From the NCBI RefSeq assembly GCF_954871325.1, contig NC_088778.1, positions 806,001 to 870,000 of the forward strand: 64,000 bases of DNA, read 5' to 3'. This DNA comes from Gordionus sp. m RMFG-2023 (Eukaryota; Nematomorpha; Gordioida; Chordodea; Parachordodidae). The translations under genes and the position numbers were made by a program. The number at the start of each line of letters is the position of its first letter. Position 1 is the first letter of the stretch. Positions 1-12,223 of the stretch are shown here, one piece after another. The notes beneath the pieces are model-generated. The model was not told the origin of the DNA. It saw nothing but the letters and a program-made list of their open reading frames with translations, and did no database searches.

Positions 1-1828
1 TCATGGGGGGGGGGGGGTTTAAGCCCCCCATACCTCCCATTTTTTTTGAACACTTCATTGCTTATATTTTTGGATTTGTTAAAATTGTTTTATATTTTCA
101 TATAACAAAATTTTAGGGTATTTTATTATGTATTTTACATTCCTTTAATTAATCATGTATATATTTTTATTAATTAAAATATTTTCAAAATGTTGCTATT
201 TTATATAATACAGATTTTAATATTAAAAATTATAATTTATAAAGACTCTATTTAAAAAAAAGTAATTTTTTACAATTATATAAAATATGTGTAATTCTTA
301 TGCAAATAATGGTATTTAAAAAAATATGATGATATTATCTTATAAATAATAATTTTTTTACAAAAAAAAATTGATTATATATTAAATAAAATTTTATTGC
401 TATTTTTTGATTTGAATTTAAAAAGAGAGATCTACTTTTCTCTGAGATTTTGCTAATTCATCTAGAATCAAATTTTTACCTAAAATAATCCCCTTATAAA
501 TTTTCAATAGTGCTAATCCATCTAAACGTTTTTCACCGGTTGTGTTTCTTAAATAGGTTTTTAACCTTTTTAAAGTTGAAAAAGACCTTTTGGCAAGGTA
601 GCTAAAATAATTAATAATGTTTTGATAGTAGGCAGGGAATCTAAAATGCAATTACACATGGAAAGGGCCTGCAGAGCATTTTTTTGATCTAAAGAATACC
701 CTATTCTGTTAAGATTTTTATACCGAAATTCGACATCACAAAGTAACTTATCATATGAACCTACTAAATCATCAGCATAAAACTCTGAGATTTTTTTAAA
801 TATCCTCTCATGTTTCAATTGTAATCAACAGTTTAGACTCAACCGGTAAAAGAAAATAAAAGCTTTTTAAAATATAATTATGACTAATAAATCTTTCTAA
901 TTGAAATAAAAATGTATCAATAAGGGGAATAAAAATGTTTATTTTATAAAAATCCTCAATCGTAGATGCATCAATATTTGATCGATTGGATTATCTAGAG
1001 ACTACTCTAGGTTTAAAAATTTCAATTCCAAACATATTAGCAATCTCCTTTACTTTTTCATATATTTCATGAAACTTTTCATCCACATTCTCTCTGATAT
1101 TTGTTAATATTTCAACAATATCCTTTGCTCTATTCATAATCTCCCTTAAATCCAAATCAATTTTTTGTAGCATTTTGCTAAAATCATATGTATAATTAAA
1201 TAAAAAATAAAACACATTGAATTGAAATTAAAAACTGTGGCTTAATAATAGCCTGCAAAAGATTTTCGGCATCTGCTGAATCTTTTTCCTTGCTTGATAT
1301 ATAAAATTCTAATGCTGCAAAGACAACATCATAGAGTTCAATAAAGAGTTTCACCGACTCTTGTCTTTCGATGAATCTGGTCGGACAAAATCTTTTTAGT
1401 TTTTTTTTGATTTTTTGAGTCAATATCATGATACGTTTGAATAAATAACTCACTTTTTTTGGGTGGTGTGAAATTCATATTGAAAATGAGAAATATATAT
1501 TTTTATAAAATGGAATATGACAAACTAGACAACTTTTATGAAATGCAAAATAATATAAAATTTATTTAATAAATATAAAAATAATCAAATGTGTGTATCT
1601 ATTATTATTTATAATAAATTTAAAACATAAAAATCAAGCGTTTATTAAGAATTTATTAAATTAAAATTAAAAAATTTTAAAAAAAAAATTAAAAATTTTA
1701 AAAAAAAATTAAAAAAAAAAAATTAAAATTAAAATTTTTTTTTTCATTTTTCATAGGGGGAGGAGAGTGAGGGGGTGGGTGGGGGTGGGAGGGGTTGAAT
1801 CCCCCCCCCCCCCATGCCTACGCCACTG
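1..1828 (-). mobile_element. hAT DNA transposon copy, cut by the window edge
   Basis: This is the reverse-orientation twin of the complete element at 37200-39051. The visible end at 1828 carries the terminal inverted repeat reading CAGTGGCGTAGGCATG on the minus strand, followed by the 8-bp target duplication CTAGCATG at 1829-1836. Next to each terminus lies a long G/C homopolymer. Coding remnants of a hAT transposase lie on the minus strand between about 418 and 1453, with the same interruptions as in the twin, so the decay predates the split of the two arm copies. Confidence 0.85.
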
Positions 1829-2629
1829 CTAGCATGGGTAGAATACCAAACTGTAAATTTCAAACAATTTTGCCACGAACTTTATAGAACTATTTCTATG
1901 ATTATATTAATTTTTATATGAATTTTTCATATAAATTATAAAAAAAATACTAAAATGTGCTGAAATTTATAGAGGTAAATACTCTGCACATGCTGGAATA
2001 CAACAATTCCTGTAAGAACAGATTTTTAAAATCCAAAAATCGCCCTTAGTATGATTTAAAATTGAGAGATTCCGAAACCCCATATATATAAATAATTTTT
2101 CTATCACTCTTTATTACTCGATCCAACATAATTATAAAATAATTAGATACAAAAATTTAAAATATAAGTAATAGTGATATTTACGCTAAATTACAAAAAA
2201 TAAATTATATAAGGCATTTTATTTATAATTTAATTTATACCATGTAGAAGTTTGAAATATAAATCCAAGATATTAAAGTGATTACAAGAAAAAAATTAAT
2301 AATCCTCATCTTCAAAAAAAAAATGTTCATTATAAAACTTTCCTTTTAAAATTAACATCTTCGAAAATATCCTCATTTACATGTCACATGAAATTTGACA
2401 GACGTAACATGTAATAAAATAATTCCGATTTGAAGAAATTTGGGGTAAGCGCAAAACAATTTTAGGGATTTATCAAATGATTCATGTAAGTTTTCTGAAT
2501 AAAATAATTCACGATAATTGTCAAAATATTATCATGACCTATCTCGTCCGGTTTCAAAGACCCAATGCCAAGTCAACATTAAGTTCCAAATTATGGTTAA
2601 CTTAACATTTAATATAATCTTAATTTTTA
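1829..2629. other. 3' flank of GPCR A allele, no gene seen
   Basis: This is AT-rich DNA between the hAT insertion and the receptor's stop codon. It matches 36399-37199 in reverse. Apart from the target duplication at its left edge I see no coding or RNA feature. Confidence 0.6.
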
Positions 2630-4082
2630 TTAAAAACAAAGACGGAAGAATAAAGTTTTGAAGAGATATTTTCGATAAAGAGGCGACGTTGCAATAATCA
2701 AATAAGGGTACGCCGAGTATTGACTGTACATCATGATATAAACAAAAAAGAAGAGAACAGGATTGGTCATCAAAAAGTCATCTTCCCAGGTTGGCAACTT
2801 CCGGAATATGAATATTAGCCAAGGGAGGGAGAATATGACAGATGCCAAGCATAAACAACCCGTCGATATCGTGAAATCTCGGTTTCTAGCTTTGATCATT
2901 TGATTTTTTCTAGATGATGCGGTATTCACCGTCGTCAATGGAGAACTACCCTGTAAAACTTGGTTGCCTTTTGAGGAATGCTGAATTAGTTTGGATTGTT
3001 TAGAATTTTTAAACTTAATTTCATTAGAACTGCTGGGGTGAATGGATGTTAAATCCTTGGGAATGGGAAAGATGCTATTAATATTGGTCTTTGGGGTCGA
3101 TCTGGCGCATTTTTTATAACTTGAGAGAATTTTGGAATGCCAATATTTTCCGGAAAAGGGATTATTTTTACTAGACCCTTCAATATCCGTCGAAGGGCTA
3201 GTAATAATTCCGGATCTCTCTATATTAGTCCTGGATCGTTTATAGAAAAGGGTCGCCGTTATTGCGTTGCTAGTTAATATGATGATGCAAGGAATCAGAT
3301 TGGTGAATACCGCTTCAATTTTATCGTATATCAAAGAAAACTCTTTTCATTTGTTCGTTAAACTCGAACCTGTACGTTGGGTGAATATATAATGATTCGT
3401 GGTCGGGAAATGGTTGGATAGTAAATTGAACATCCTTAGTTTCGTTAGAGATTATTGTGCTGGTATTAAATAAAACATCGTTGCCTCCAACCATATACGA
3501 GCTAGTGTTATGTTCATTCTGATGGAACCAATATATTTGCTTTATTCGATAATAATTTAAATAAGGCGAGGCTACTATTACGCTAACCACCATAATGACG
3601 CACACATATTTTTTGACATTTCGAAATTTAAACCAATCAAAATATAGGAACGGAAATTTGATGGCGAAGAGGCGATCCATAGACATCAAAGCCAAGAGAT
3701 AATTGATGAAACCGATGAAAATGTCCTCGAAGAACCATTCAAATTTCCCGAACCATACACTAGAAATGAGGGTATACTGCATTTTATATTTCTTTATATC
3801 ATGAACCACCCAGGGAGTCATAACTATCAATATCGACATGTTGGCCAAAGCCAGGGTTACAAAGTAAAATTTGCATCTCTGTTGAACATGGGAATCGGGT
3901 TTGGCTGCGATCACCAAAAACATCATGAGAAGGTTACCAAGAATCCCCAACGCTATGACCACGCCGAGATAGTGCAGTAGTTTGCTGTTGGGTTCTTTAA
4001 TCTCACCCATGATTTCCTTCAAGATCATGGCTCTCAGCTGGGTCAAGTTTCCCTTGATTGTTACGTTAATAATTCCGATCAT
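2630..4082 (-). pseudogene. Rhodopsin-like GPCR 'A', frameshifted allele
   Basis: This is the allele or copy of the intact receptor at 34947-36398. The start (MIGIINVTIKGNLT) is at 4082. The reading frame runs through TM1-TM5 entry and is then lost near 3341-3343, where one extra base sits in an A/G run (AAAAGAG against AAAAAG in the twin). The rest of TM5, the long third intracellular loop, TM6 and TM7 continue in another frame to 2630. No other inactivating change is obvious, so this is a very young lesion, a heterozygous null allele or a sequence error. Several amino-acid differences from the twin (for example Val/Met in TM1 and Arg/Leu before TM4) argue that it is a genuine second haplotype rather than a duplicate of the same reads. 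Confidence 0.85.
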
Positions 4083-7000
4083 TTTAATTGATTTAAAAAA
4101 ACCAATCTGGAGATCAAGCTGATGAATGAGAATCATTTAAATATGATTAATAGGGGATTAATATTGAAAAACTGATTTTGTTACAGTCTATACGCTAAGT
4201 GATATGACTTACTTATTTCATGTTATATATCTATTATTATCGTTTAATTTTTAATTTCAAACATTTTTACCAATAAATTGATAATGAATAAATATTTGAA
4301 AGTTTTTTTTAATGATATTTATTAGTTATTATTTTAGTGGGATATAGAAGCCATATTAATCTTTAATAAAAAATAAATTACAATTTATATTATTATTATT
4401 ATTAATATTATTAATTATATGTTTATATGGTTTCAAATCGTTATCCTAATATATTTTTTAATATTAAATTAACTTGTATATTTTTCTTTTTTTCTAACAC
4501 ACATATATAGTAAAGTGTCTCAACCTATCTTTAAAATATTTGTAAATATTTTTAAATTCTTCTTTCCTATAGTAATTATGGTAATTATAGCAATATACCA
4601 TATATTTGTTATTTTTTGGATTAAATATTGTATTCATAACTGCTTTTTCAATATCTAATCATGTAATTATTGTTGGAGTCTGTAGACAGATCCTTTTTAA
4701 AAAAAAACTAATATAAATGTCACAGTCCCTGTATTTGGCCATTTTAAAAACAAAATGTTTTTTTTGTTGTTTTTTATAAACGATTAAGTAGTGTCTGGAA
4801 GCGTTTGCGGTAGGCAAAAATTAATACGACAAATCATCATCCTTTGTTTTGGATAATAAATAAATGAAAATTAACTAGAAATATGCCCTAGAAAATCGCT
4901 TCAAAAAATACGTTCTGTATAGAAATGGCGTTAGACTTTAGAAAAGATAACTACAAAATCCTTGTTTAGATCTGAAAAGAAATTTACAAAGCCATTATTT
5001 ATCGAAATTAAAAATAATTGGCATTTCGAAATTATATCGGAGAATTTATAAGTTTTGTCAATTAAAAAAAACTGTCGTTTTGGAGAGAAATACCTGTCAT
5101 CTTTGAAGAAGAACAAAGAATGAGATAATAGCAGGATTAGCGATTTATACAACCAATATATTTATATGTCAATGAACATATGTCATTGCTTTATGTCTAT
5201 AAAATTTGTCATTATTGATGATTAAACTTTATTTCGATCTTAAAAATCACTAATAAATATTTTATATCTTGTGACACTTTGAAGGGTAGCTTAGGCGTCG
5301 TGTGTCACAACTTTTTTTCCCTAATGGCCCGAGAAACGTCGAATGCACATGCATACAATTTCCGCGTTCGAATATTATGCGATGATTTAGTGGGAGGTAT
5401 TTAGAAAAAGATTTCACAAATAAATATATTAATAATAAAAAAAATATACTGGCATAGAACCATAGTCCTAACTTAAATATGTGTAATACAAGCACCCTTT
5501 CACTCCTTTGACTGTAAAAGCGTTGCCAAAACATTGAAATAAGATCATTGTATTTTACTAGTTCATATGTGTTAATAAAAGACTGAATTTCGAACTAAAA
5601 GTTACTAAATCAAGATTTTAGCAATTTTCCATAAGAGGGGTGCCAAGCATTTCTGCTCTCTTTTGGGACAAATTTTGAGCATAGTTAATAATTTCTTAGA
5701 TACAGTCTTGATTAAGCCATTTTTTTTAACAAAATTGGTTAAATAGAGTCTAACATTAACAAATGTCACTTTCATTTTTCATAGCTTATATATGCCAAAA
5801 TATGTTTTATTAAGATTAATTAAAAATTACTTTATAATTGGTTTATTTTGTTAATCAAATATCATATAAATAATTTGATAGCATATTAATTAATTTTTTT
5901 TTACTATATAGTAGATGGCAAATAATATATGTATCTATTTATTATTAACGCATAGGGATATTTTTATAATATAATAGTTAGTTTGTTTGTTTCTTTAGTT
6001 CAAAGCAAACGAACGTAATCATTAATTATTAAAAGACGTATCGGCTTAAAAATGGCATAAATTATGGCCGCGTTTCTTCTTTATAGCAAGTTAAATAAAT
6101 AGAAATATTATTAAAATTATCAAACAAAAACTATATACCTAGTGGCACCTTCTTCTCTTCGTTTTAACTAGTGAAGCAAAGCGGCGTGATTTTGTAGCTT
6201 CTAAGGTTAGAAAAACATGACAAAAAAATGTGAAAGCATTCGGAATAGAGAATATAAGCTTTTGACGAAATATTTTTTAAATAAATGAAAGAAACGTCAA
6301 AGGAAATAGATGACCAATCGTGTGCAGTTTAGCGACCTAATGAATGAATGAATTCAAAAATTCGACTATTTTTTTTTTTAATTTTTTTTAAAAAATGATA
6401 GAAATCAACGAGGGAAGAACAGACACGGAGTTGTGGATCGGAAAGTAAGAAATTTCTATGAGAAGAAAAAGGAAGATAAAATGGTTTACAAAAATTGTAA
6501 TAGAAAGTTAGAAATTATTTAAACTTACTCTTTATTTACTAATTTAAGCTGTAAATAATTTATAATGTCTTTTGTAATTTCTTTCCATACAAGATATTAT
6601 CCAATCTTGCCCTTTTTATTTGAATTTAGATATTTTAATTGGATTAAATTCGGACGTCGTGATTGGTCCGATTTTAAAACTATGTGGGGAATACATATTT
6701 ATTAGGATAATTATTGTAAAGATAATTGTTAGAACTGCACATATTCCCAGTCATCTCTAGCCCGCTAAATTATTGCAAGTTAAATGGATTGAGATCAGAT
6801 GGTGTAACAACTGGTGTTGTTTAAAATGCCAGATATGGCGATTTTTCAAAGCGTCTTCCCCCCCCCCATTAAGATTTTAGCTAAAATAATTATTAAGTGA
6901 GCACCGTGATTTGGCAAATAGATGCCGAAGCATTTCTGCCGGCTGGAAGCAAAATCTTTGATTTTAATCATTAGTAGGGCCCTTTTTTGACAACTTCATT

Positions 7001-7334
7001 AGACTCTTGGCAACTCATTAATTGGGACTATACTTCCGGCTCTTCACTCTTTCAGAACATTAACATCAATCCTCCAACTCAATCCGTAACCAAAATATAT
7101 TAAATAATATAAAGATATAATTTAATTTCCATTTTTAGGGAAGCTTAGCAAAAGAACCCCAAAGAATTTTTATACACAGGAGAAAAGAATTTCAAATCAA
7201 AATTTTTAATTTCCGATTACGGTTCCTTATTGGGAACACAAAGTATCAACCCTAAAAACGAATACCTTCGCGTTCAAATTTCATTTTCAACCAAAAGCAT
7301 TTTTTTATACTTTAAATATTTTTAATATTTAATG
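4083..7334. other. AT-rich upstream region of GPCR A allele, no supported gene
   Basis: This is non-coding by appearance, with long A/T runs. It mirrors 31742-34946. A roughly 90-codon ATG-initiated frame at 5262-5534 (minus) contains one hydrophobic stretch and has a counterpart at 33539-33820, but the C-terminal halves disagree, so it is not convincing as a gene. The segment 6871-6955 contains a short dispersed repeat (TTTTAGCTAAAATAATTATT followed by GGCAAATAGATGCC) also seen near 23066 and 32120-32215. Confidence 0.5.
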
Positions 7335-7336
7335 TA

Positions 7337-7368
<32 letters not shown>

Positions 7369-7371
7369 GAG
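7335..7371. repeat. (AAAG)n microsatellite, short allele
   Basis: About nine AAAG units. The equivalent tract in the other arm copy (31633-31741, TTTC orientation) is roughly three times longer, an ordinary repeat-length difference between haplotypes. Confidence 0.9.
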
Positions 7372-7376
7372 ACCTG

Positions 7377-7510
7377 CAGAGGTATCATTTGCACGTCCAT
7401 ATTTTTATAAGCTAATAATGTCGATTTCAAATATTTGGTTTTAAAATATAAGACTCGGCCGGGCCAACCCGGGTCGAGCTTGCCGGGTCTGCTCGACTCT
7501 GATAAACACC
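7377..7510. repeat. GC-patch dispersed repeat (CCGGGCC-type)
   Basis: This begins CAGAGGTATCATTTGCAC and contains a core (AAATATTTGGTTTTAAAA) followed by dense CCGGGCC/CCCGGGTC words in otherwise AT-rich DNA. The same ending and core recur in reverse at 22400-22630, and the other arm copy is at about 31500-31610. It is probably a non-autonomous DNA element. The family is not established and no target duplication was found. Confidence 0.5.
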
Positions 7511-7745
7511 ATGTTGGCCGTTAGATTTTAATTTAATATTTTTTTTAAACATAATATTTCTGTAAATTTATTGAAACAATTTTTAATGTTTTATCTTTTC
7601 GTTTTTTTTTAAAAAAAAAATTTCCATTAAAAAGCGTCCTTCGTCATAAACAAAAGAAGGATTTTTAACAAGTGATTTCTATGTTTATAAGTATCTTCTC
7701 ATTTCCTAATTTTCTACAATACATCATGTTTCAATTCTATACTCC

Positions 7746-8090
7746 TAGTGTTGTTAAACGGCTCCATTGAATATTTCAACGCTGCGTTTCAAAACGCAAA
7801 TAAATGCATTTTAAGTGCATTCGTTTTAAATGGAGTACGTTTGCGTTTTGTATTTTAAATTATTGAAATGCGTTTCAAAACGCTGCGTTGTAACGTTCAC
7901 TTTGTTACGCACTATAAGCCTCAAAATTTCATCTGAAAAATATTACGCAAGACCTGAAGATCTTGATCATAGAAGGAAGAAAAGTCTAGACGTATATTTT
8001 TCGAAATCTCGAGTCTTAGACAATAGTTTTCTGGCTAAAATACTGAGTTAGCAAAAATCGGCTCAAAACGAGGAGTCGTTTAACAACTAC
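7746..8090. mobile_element. MITE-like element, TAGTGTTGTTAAA termini
   Basis: The left end reads TAGTGTTGTTAAACGGCT and the right end reads as its imperfect inverse (GTCGTTTAACAACTA). Relatives sit at 31104-31273, 58313-58495 and 59985-60163. The interior here carries an extra inverted-repeat block around CGCTGCGTTTCAAAACGC at 7770-7905. The hAT-like TAG(T)GTTG terminus suggests a hAT-derived MITE; no clean 8-bp target duplication was seen. Confidence 0.6.
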
Positions 8091-8529
8091 TCCATATAGA
8101 CTCAAAAAAACTAATATGCTTATTAAACTAACTAATCTGACTAACGCTGACATTTAAATGAACATTCTCGAAAGGGAACGTTTTTGAGTGTATGCTTAGA
8201 ACCGAAAATATTTTGTCCGACCAAAACATGTCCCATCAGCTCGCGGAGTTTTCGATAACGAATAATCACGGAAAAACTATTATTAAAAATGTGCAGATTG
8301 AGAAATGAAAAATGTTACACGCGGAACGGATTAAATACCGAGTTGCTCAACAAAAAAGTAGGTTAATGATATGTACTTAGTCAACGTTAGCGATTTTCAA
8401 AATACCAACCAAAATTTATTAAAATTTCATAATAACCTCACTATTTAACGTATGTTATAACGTAATCACTTGGTCGAGTTCGGCCTCCTACAAGAACAGA
8501 ACCACCAAGTTAGATTAGGAAGAAAAAAA

Positions 8530-8612
8530 ATCATGATCATAGCCGGGATTCCAACCCGTGACCATCGGATTGGTAAGCAACGCTCTTGCAGACTAGGCCA
8601 ATGCAGGGGACT
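8530..8612 (-). mobile_element. tRNA-derived SINE head
   Basis: Read on the minus strand, this has a pol III A box (TGGCCTAGTCTG, at 8589-8600) and a B-box-like word (GGTTGGAATCC, at 8546-8556) with tRNA-like spacing. The seven bases before and after cannot form an acceptor stem, so it is a SINE head or tRNA relic rather than a working tRNA. The other arm copy is at 30625-30705, with a perfect B box. Confidence 0.7.
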
Positions 8613-8805
8613 TACTATTCTCGATTTTTTTTCCAAAAATATTTGACCTCCATTCCTGAGGATTTTTTTTTTTTAGAAAAATGAGATCCAAAAATGCTAA
8701 AATTTGTCAAAAGAATTAAATCTTTCGATAACGAACTGGATGGGTTTCCATCATGTTAGAGTTTTGGACTCTAAACAAACAGGCAAACGAAAAACACTTA
8801 GGAAT

Positions 8806-8815
8806 NNNNNNNNNN
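8806..8815. other. Assembly gap (10 N), contig 1/contig 2 join
   Basis: Ten unresolved bases. The sequence on its left ends inside a tandem-repeat unit, and the sequence on its right starts at the base equivalent to the Tigger target site in contig 3. Both are typical places for an assembly to stop. Confidence 0.99.
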
Positions 8816-10240
8816 ATAAGGAAATCTAAATGAAAGTTGTAACCAACTTTCTATTCTATAAGACGCTCCAGGATTTGACTTCTTTTATATGTTTTATGAG
8901 TCAAAAAACTCAGACTACAATCTTATTTTTTTATAATCTTGCATAATTCTCAGCTGTCGATACTGTTCTTCCAATTTAGCTCTGTGGGGTGAGGGATTTC
9001 TCTTCTATCCCTCCCCAGCCCCACCGCTAACTACACGCCTGTTCCCATTAACGGGCATTTGGTCCTTTTGACTGCCCATTGGTCGGGCTTATCTAAAAAA
9101 AACTCATATTTCTATTTTTATATATTAAAATAATAACAAAATTTTGACATTATAATAATTTTTTTTTTATTAAATTTTTAAATTTTATACTTTTTAACCA
9201 TTAACGATAAAATAAATATAATGACTTCTATATGATTATCAAAAAAGCCTAAAAGATACGCTTGCTAATTTTAATGTATACAAAATCTTTAATTTTAAGC
9301 AAAAATCAAAGATTTATTTCCAACTTTGATACAGATCGCAATTAAGACTCCATTATTTTACCACAATAAATACAAAATTAAGATTATAAATAATTTTTTT
9401 AAAATATCTATCCAAATTTCAGATTTTGTTTGTTTGCTATTGATAATAAAACTATTATAAATTTTCTTATTAATATTGATAATAAATTCGATCAAAATAT
9501 GCACATTTATCTTTATATACTTTTTATCTAATCTTAAATATCCTCTTATCCATTTCCTTAATGACTTCATTTAGAAAGGGATTGATATTCTCTGATCTTA
9601 TTTAAGAAATAATCTATGGCTCAAATGTTGCTTATAAATAACTTTTCTGCGTAGCCCAAAGAAGGAAAATAATTTTTCATTTATACAGGTAGTTATTAGT
9701 AAAAGTTTTATTATCCAGTTCTTAGATTTAAAAGAATATTGAAATTCTTTTAAAGTTGAAAATTTTAATAGGTCGATAAAATTGCTTAGAAATTGCTGGA
9801 AGGCTCTTAATGATGGTGAGACATATAAGACTCTGAAAAAGGATTAAATTTTTTTGTACAAATTCCAAAAATATTATCGATGTCGCTCAACTGTTGACAG
9901 GTAATTGATGACAGCTTAAAGATTACTTATTGATATAAAGCAAAAAATGTCATTGATGATAAGCTTGAGTTTATTAATTTTAATATTTAGTTTATCATTC
10001 AAACTTAAAAAATTATTAAAGTTGACCTAGAAATATGTCTATGGCACCTGCCTCAGCTAATTTAAATATTCTATTGGTGTCATTCATTGCTTCAACAATA
10101 TTAGATTTTCGTTGATAATATCTACTACAGTTTAGAAAATATATCATTCAAACAATTAAAATAAATAAATGGAGTTTAGGAGATAAATATACACAATTAT
10201 TTAGAAGCATTAGAAGCATTTTTGACCTTTATTATTGCAA
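8816..10240. other. AT-rich region, no supported gene
   Basis: Mirrors 49601-50976. Short open frames (such as one at 9358-9570 on the minus strand) are lysine/isoleucine-rich products of base composition, and the equivalent frame in the other copy is not preserved. Nothing else is seen. Confidence 0.5.
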
Positions 10241-11290
10241 GATCTCTTAGTATTATAGTTGTCGTTGTTTTAGTAATTGGGCATAGGTAAAAATTTGGGA
10301 AAGCCATTGCTGTTTTAAGAATTGAGTCTGTGATATCGCGAGGTGGATAGTTGTATTAATGTAGACCTCTGCTTTTATAATCACGTGAATAACAGTTTTT
10401 ACAATGGTCACAACGTCTGTCATGTAGGTTGTCATAGCGAGAGTTGTAATGGTTGTAAAAACGATCGTCATAACGGTCGACGTAGTGATTGGCATAACTG
10501 TTATTGTAGCGATTACCGAAACGGCTGCCGCGACTATTGTGGTAGCGATTATCGTGGCGGTTGTCGTACAGGAACTGTTACTTGGTGGAGGCGATGTATC
10601 TTACAAGAGATTTGTCACATGTACTTGAGTCCTGTTTAGGTTTCTCGGCCTCATAGATATTCTTAGCTTTGCCCAGATACTTTATCCCTCTTGTATTCGA
10701 GGTGATCCAGATGTATAGCTTCTACCTTCGCCATGTCCCTAATATCTTCTTCTAAACCTAGATCGTTGACATCCTCTATAGTCATAGTGCTCTTTGACTT
10801 CTCTCCTTATCTTTTTGAAAATAGTGGCCACTTTGACCTTTTCAATAATGTGCTGAGTACCACTGAATTTGCATTCTTTGTTGAGTCTGGCTATGCCCAT
10901 GACCCATGTCTTATACGTCTCTTCTTTGTTTTCACGGGAGCATACTCGGAGAGCTTGGCATTATAGATCTTTGGAGGGATTGTAAGTTTAAATTTTATCA
11001 AGATAGATCGATGGGATCAAAGAGATCTGCTTCCGTACAGATCGCTCCAATGTTGATGAATTTTCTGATGGAAATCTTACTGATGTCGAAGAAGCTTTGT
11101 ATTTTTCGATATAAGCGTTGGCGTCGTTGCTAAATTTTTGAGAAATTCATGTTTGGACAAACTCGGTTATGTAAGTGGAGTTGTTCGTAGCGCCTATCGG
11201 TAAAGAGGGTTTTCTTAAATATAAGCGTCGTTCCTACTCCAAGAGAGAATGCCCTAGAGGAGTTCAAAAATCATGTTTAAATTTGGGATG
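10241..11290 (-). other. Decayed coding-like block (other copy at 48560-49600)
   Basis: This region has a base composition closer to coding DNA than its neighbours and on the minus strand encodes stretches rich in Asn/Arg/Tyr/Asp/His with a few cysteines. It may be the fossil of a Gag-like or other nucleic-acid-binding protein, and it is broken in both copies. I do not recognise a specific family. It could equally be a decayed host gene. Confidence 0.35.
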
Positions 11291-11629
11291 AAAATTCCCA
11301 GGAGCCAATATGCATTACATAAATTGATCACCATAAAATAAAACACGTGGAAAAGAAGACCATGAATTAAATAATGAGAAATTTTTTAGTGTTTTGATTG
11401 GAATAATATTATTTTTTTTATTACATTTTTCCTGATCATGATATTGTATTATATTTTATTTTTAAATTACTAAAAATTATATATATATATATATATATAA
11501 AAGTTAAATTTAAGTTAATAATAAAAAATTATAGTATATATATATAATAAAAGTTAAATTTAAGTTAATTAATAAAAAATCATTAAATGGCTTAATAAAA
11601 ACAGGATGGCTAAAATATCGACTAGATTA

Positions 11630-12223
11630 AAGATTTGTTTTGTTTAATATTGTTTTTATAGTTTATAATTCACATTCAATTTCAAACAAGAATTCTCTAA
11701 AAAGGAAAAAATAAAAAATAAATAGGATTTAGGGAATCACAAGAGAATCAAGTCAGGTGGGAGTTATTTGAGTTAGGTCTCAGAATAATTCTACTGCTTG
11801 GCTTACGCTTTCTCATCTTTCTCATTTAGTAACACAAGTTTGAGTCCTAATAGGAATATATATATTCTTTAAAGCAAAGAACTAGACTTAATATATTTTT
11901 TTTGTATCTTTTAAACCTGATGCCGAATCAATTTTGAACTCATAAATTCATGAATGAGCTATTTAACGAGATCATAATCAAAAATTGAGCTTTTTATAAG
12001 AGGGTCCTTATAGATCACAATCAATTTTGTTTGAATTAAGTTTAAAATTTATAAAATTTATTTGCTACTCAATCCTATAAAACTATATAACTAACAAATA
12101 CATATATATATATATTATATACATATTAAATGTGTTTGATCATAAAATAAATTGGGGGGGGGAAGAGATATTTCATATCATCTCAAACAATGTTAACTTA
12201 AAAATTAGCGAAATCTTCGTTAG
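11630..12223. repeat. 3' flank of the B/E segmental duplication
   Basis: This AT-rich flank downstream of the B receptor can be followed in the E copy from about 54655 to 55237. Shared landmarks include an AGAGAATCAAGTCAG word, a TA microsatellite and AAATGTGTTTGATCAT followed by AAATTGGGG just before the stop codon. The duplication therefore included roughly 0.6 kb of downstream DNA. Confidence 0.75.

Larger units (their letters stand above)
1..8805. repeat. Inverted arm A, left copy (contig 1)
   Basis: The whole stretch is the reverse complement of about 30446-39029, with scattered substitutions, small indels and one larger difference at a MITE. Base 1 pairs with about 39029 and the right end falls inside the 84-bp tandem repeat unit that begins at 30276 on the other copy. 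The arm stops exactly at the first N gap. Allelic haplotypes or a real inverted duplication would both give this; I favour alleles. Confidence 0.93.

Noticed and set aside
10343-10639. 98-codon frame with many Cys/His residues on the plus strand
   Set aside because: It is antisense to the more coding-like minus-strand reading of the same block.
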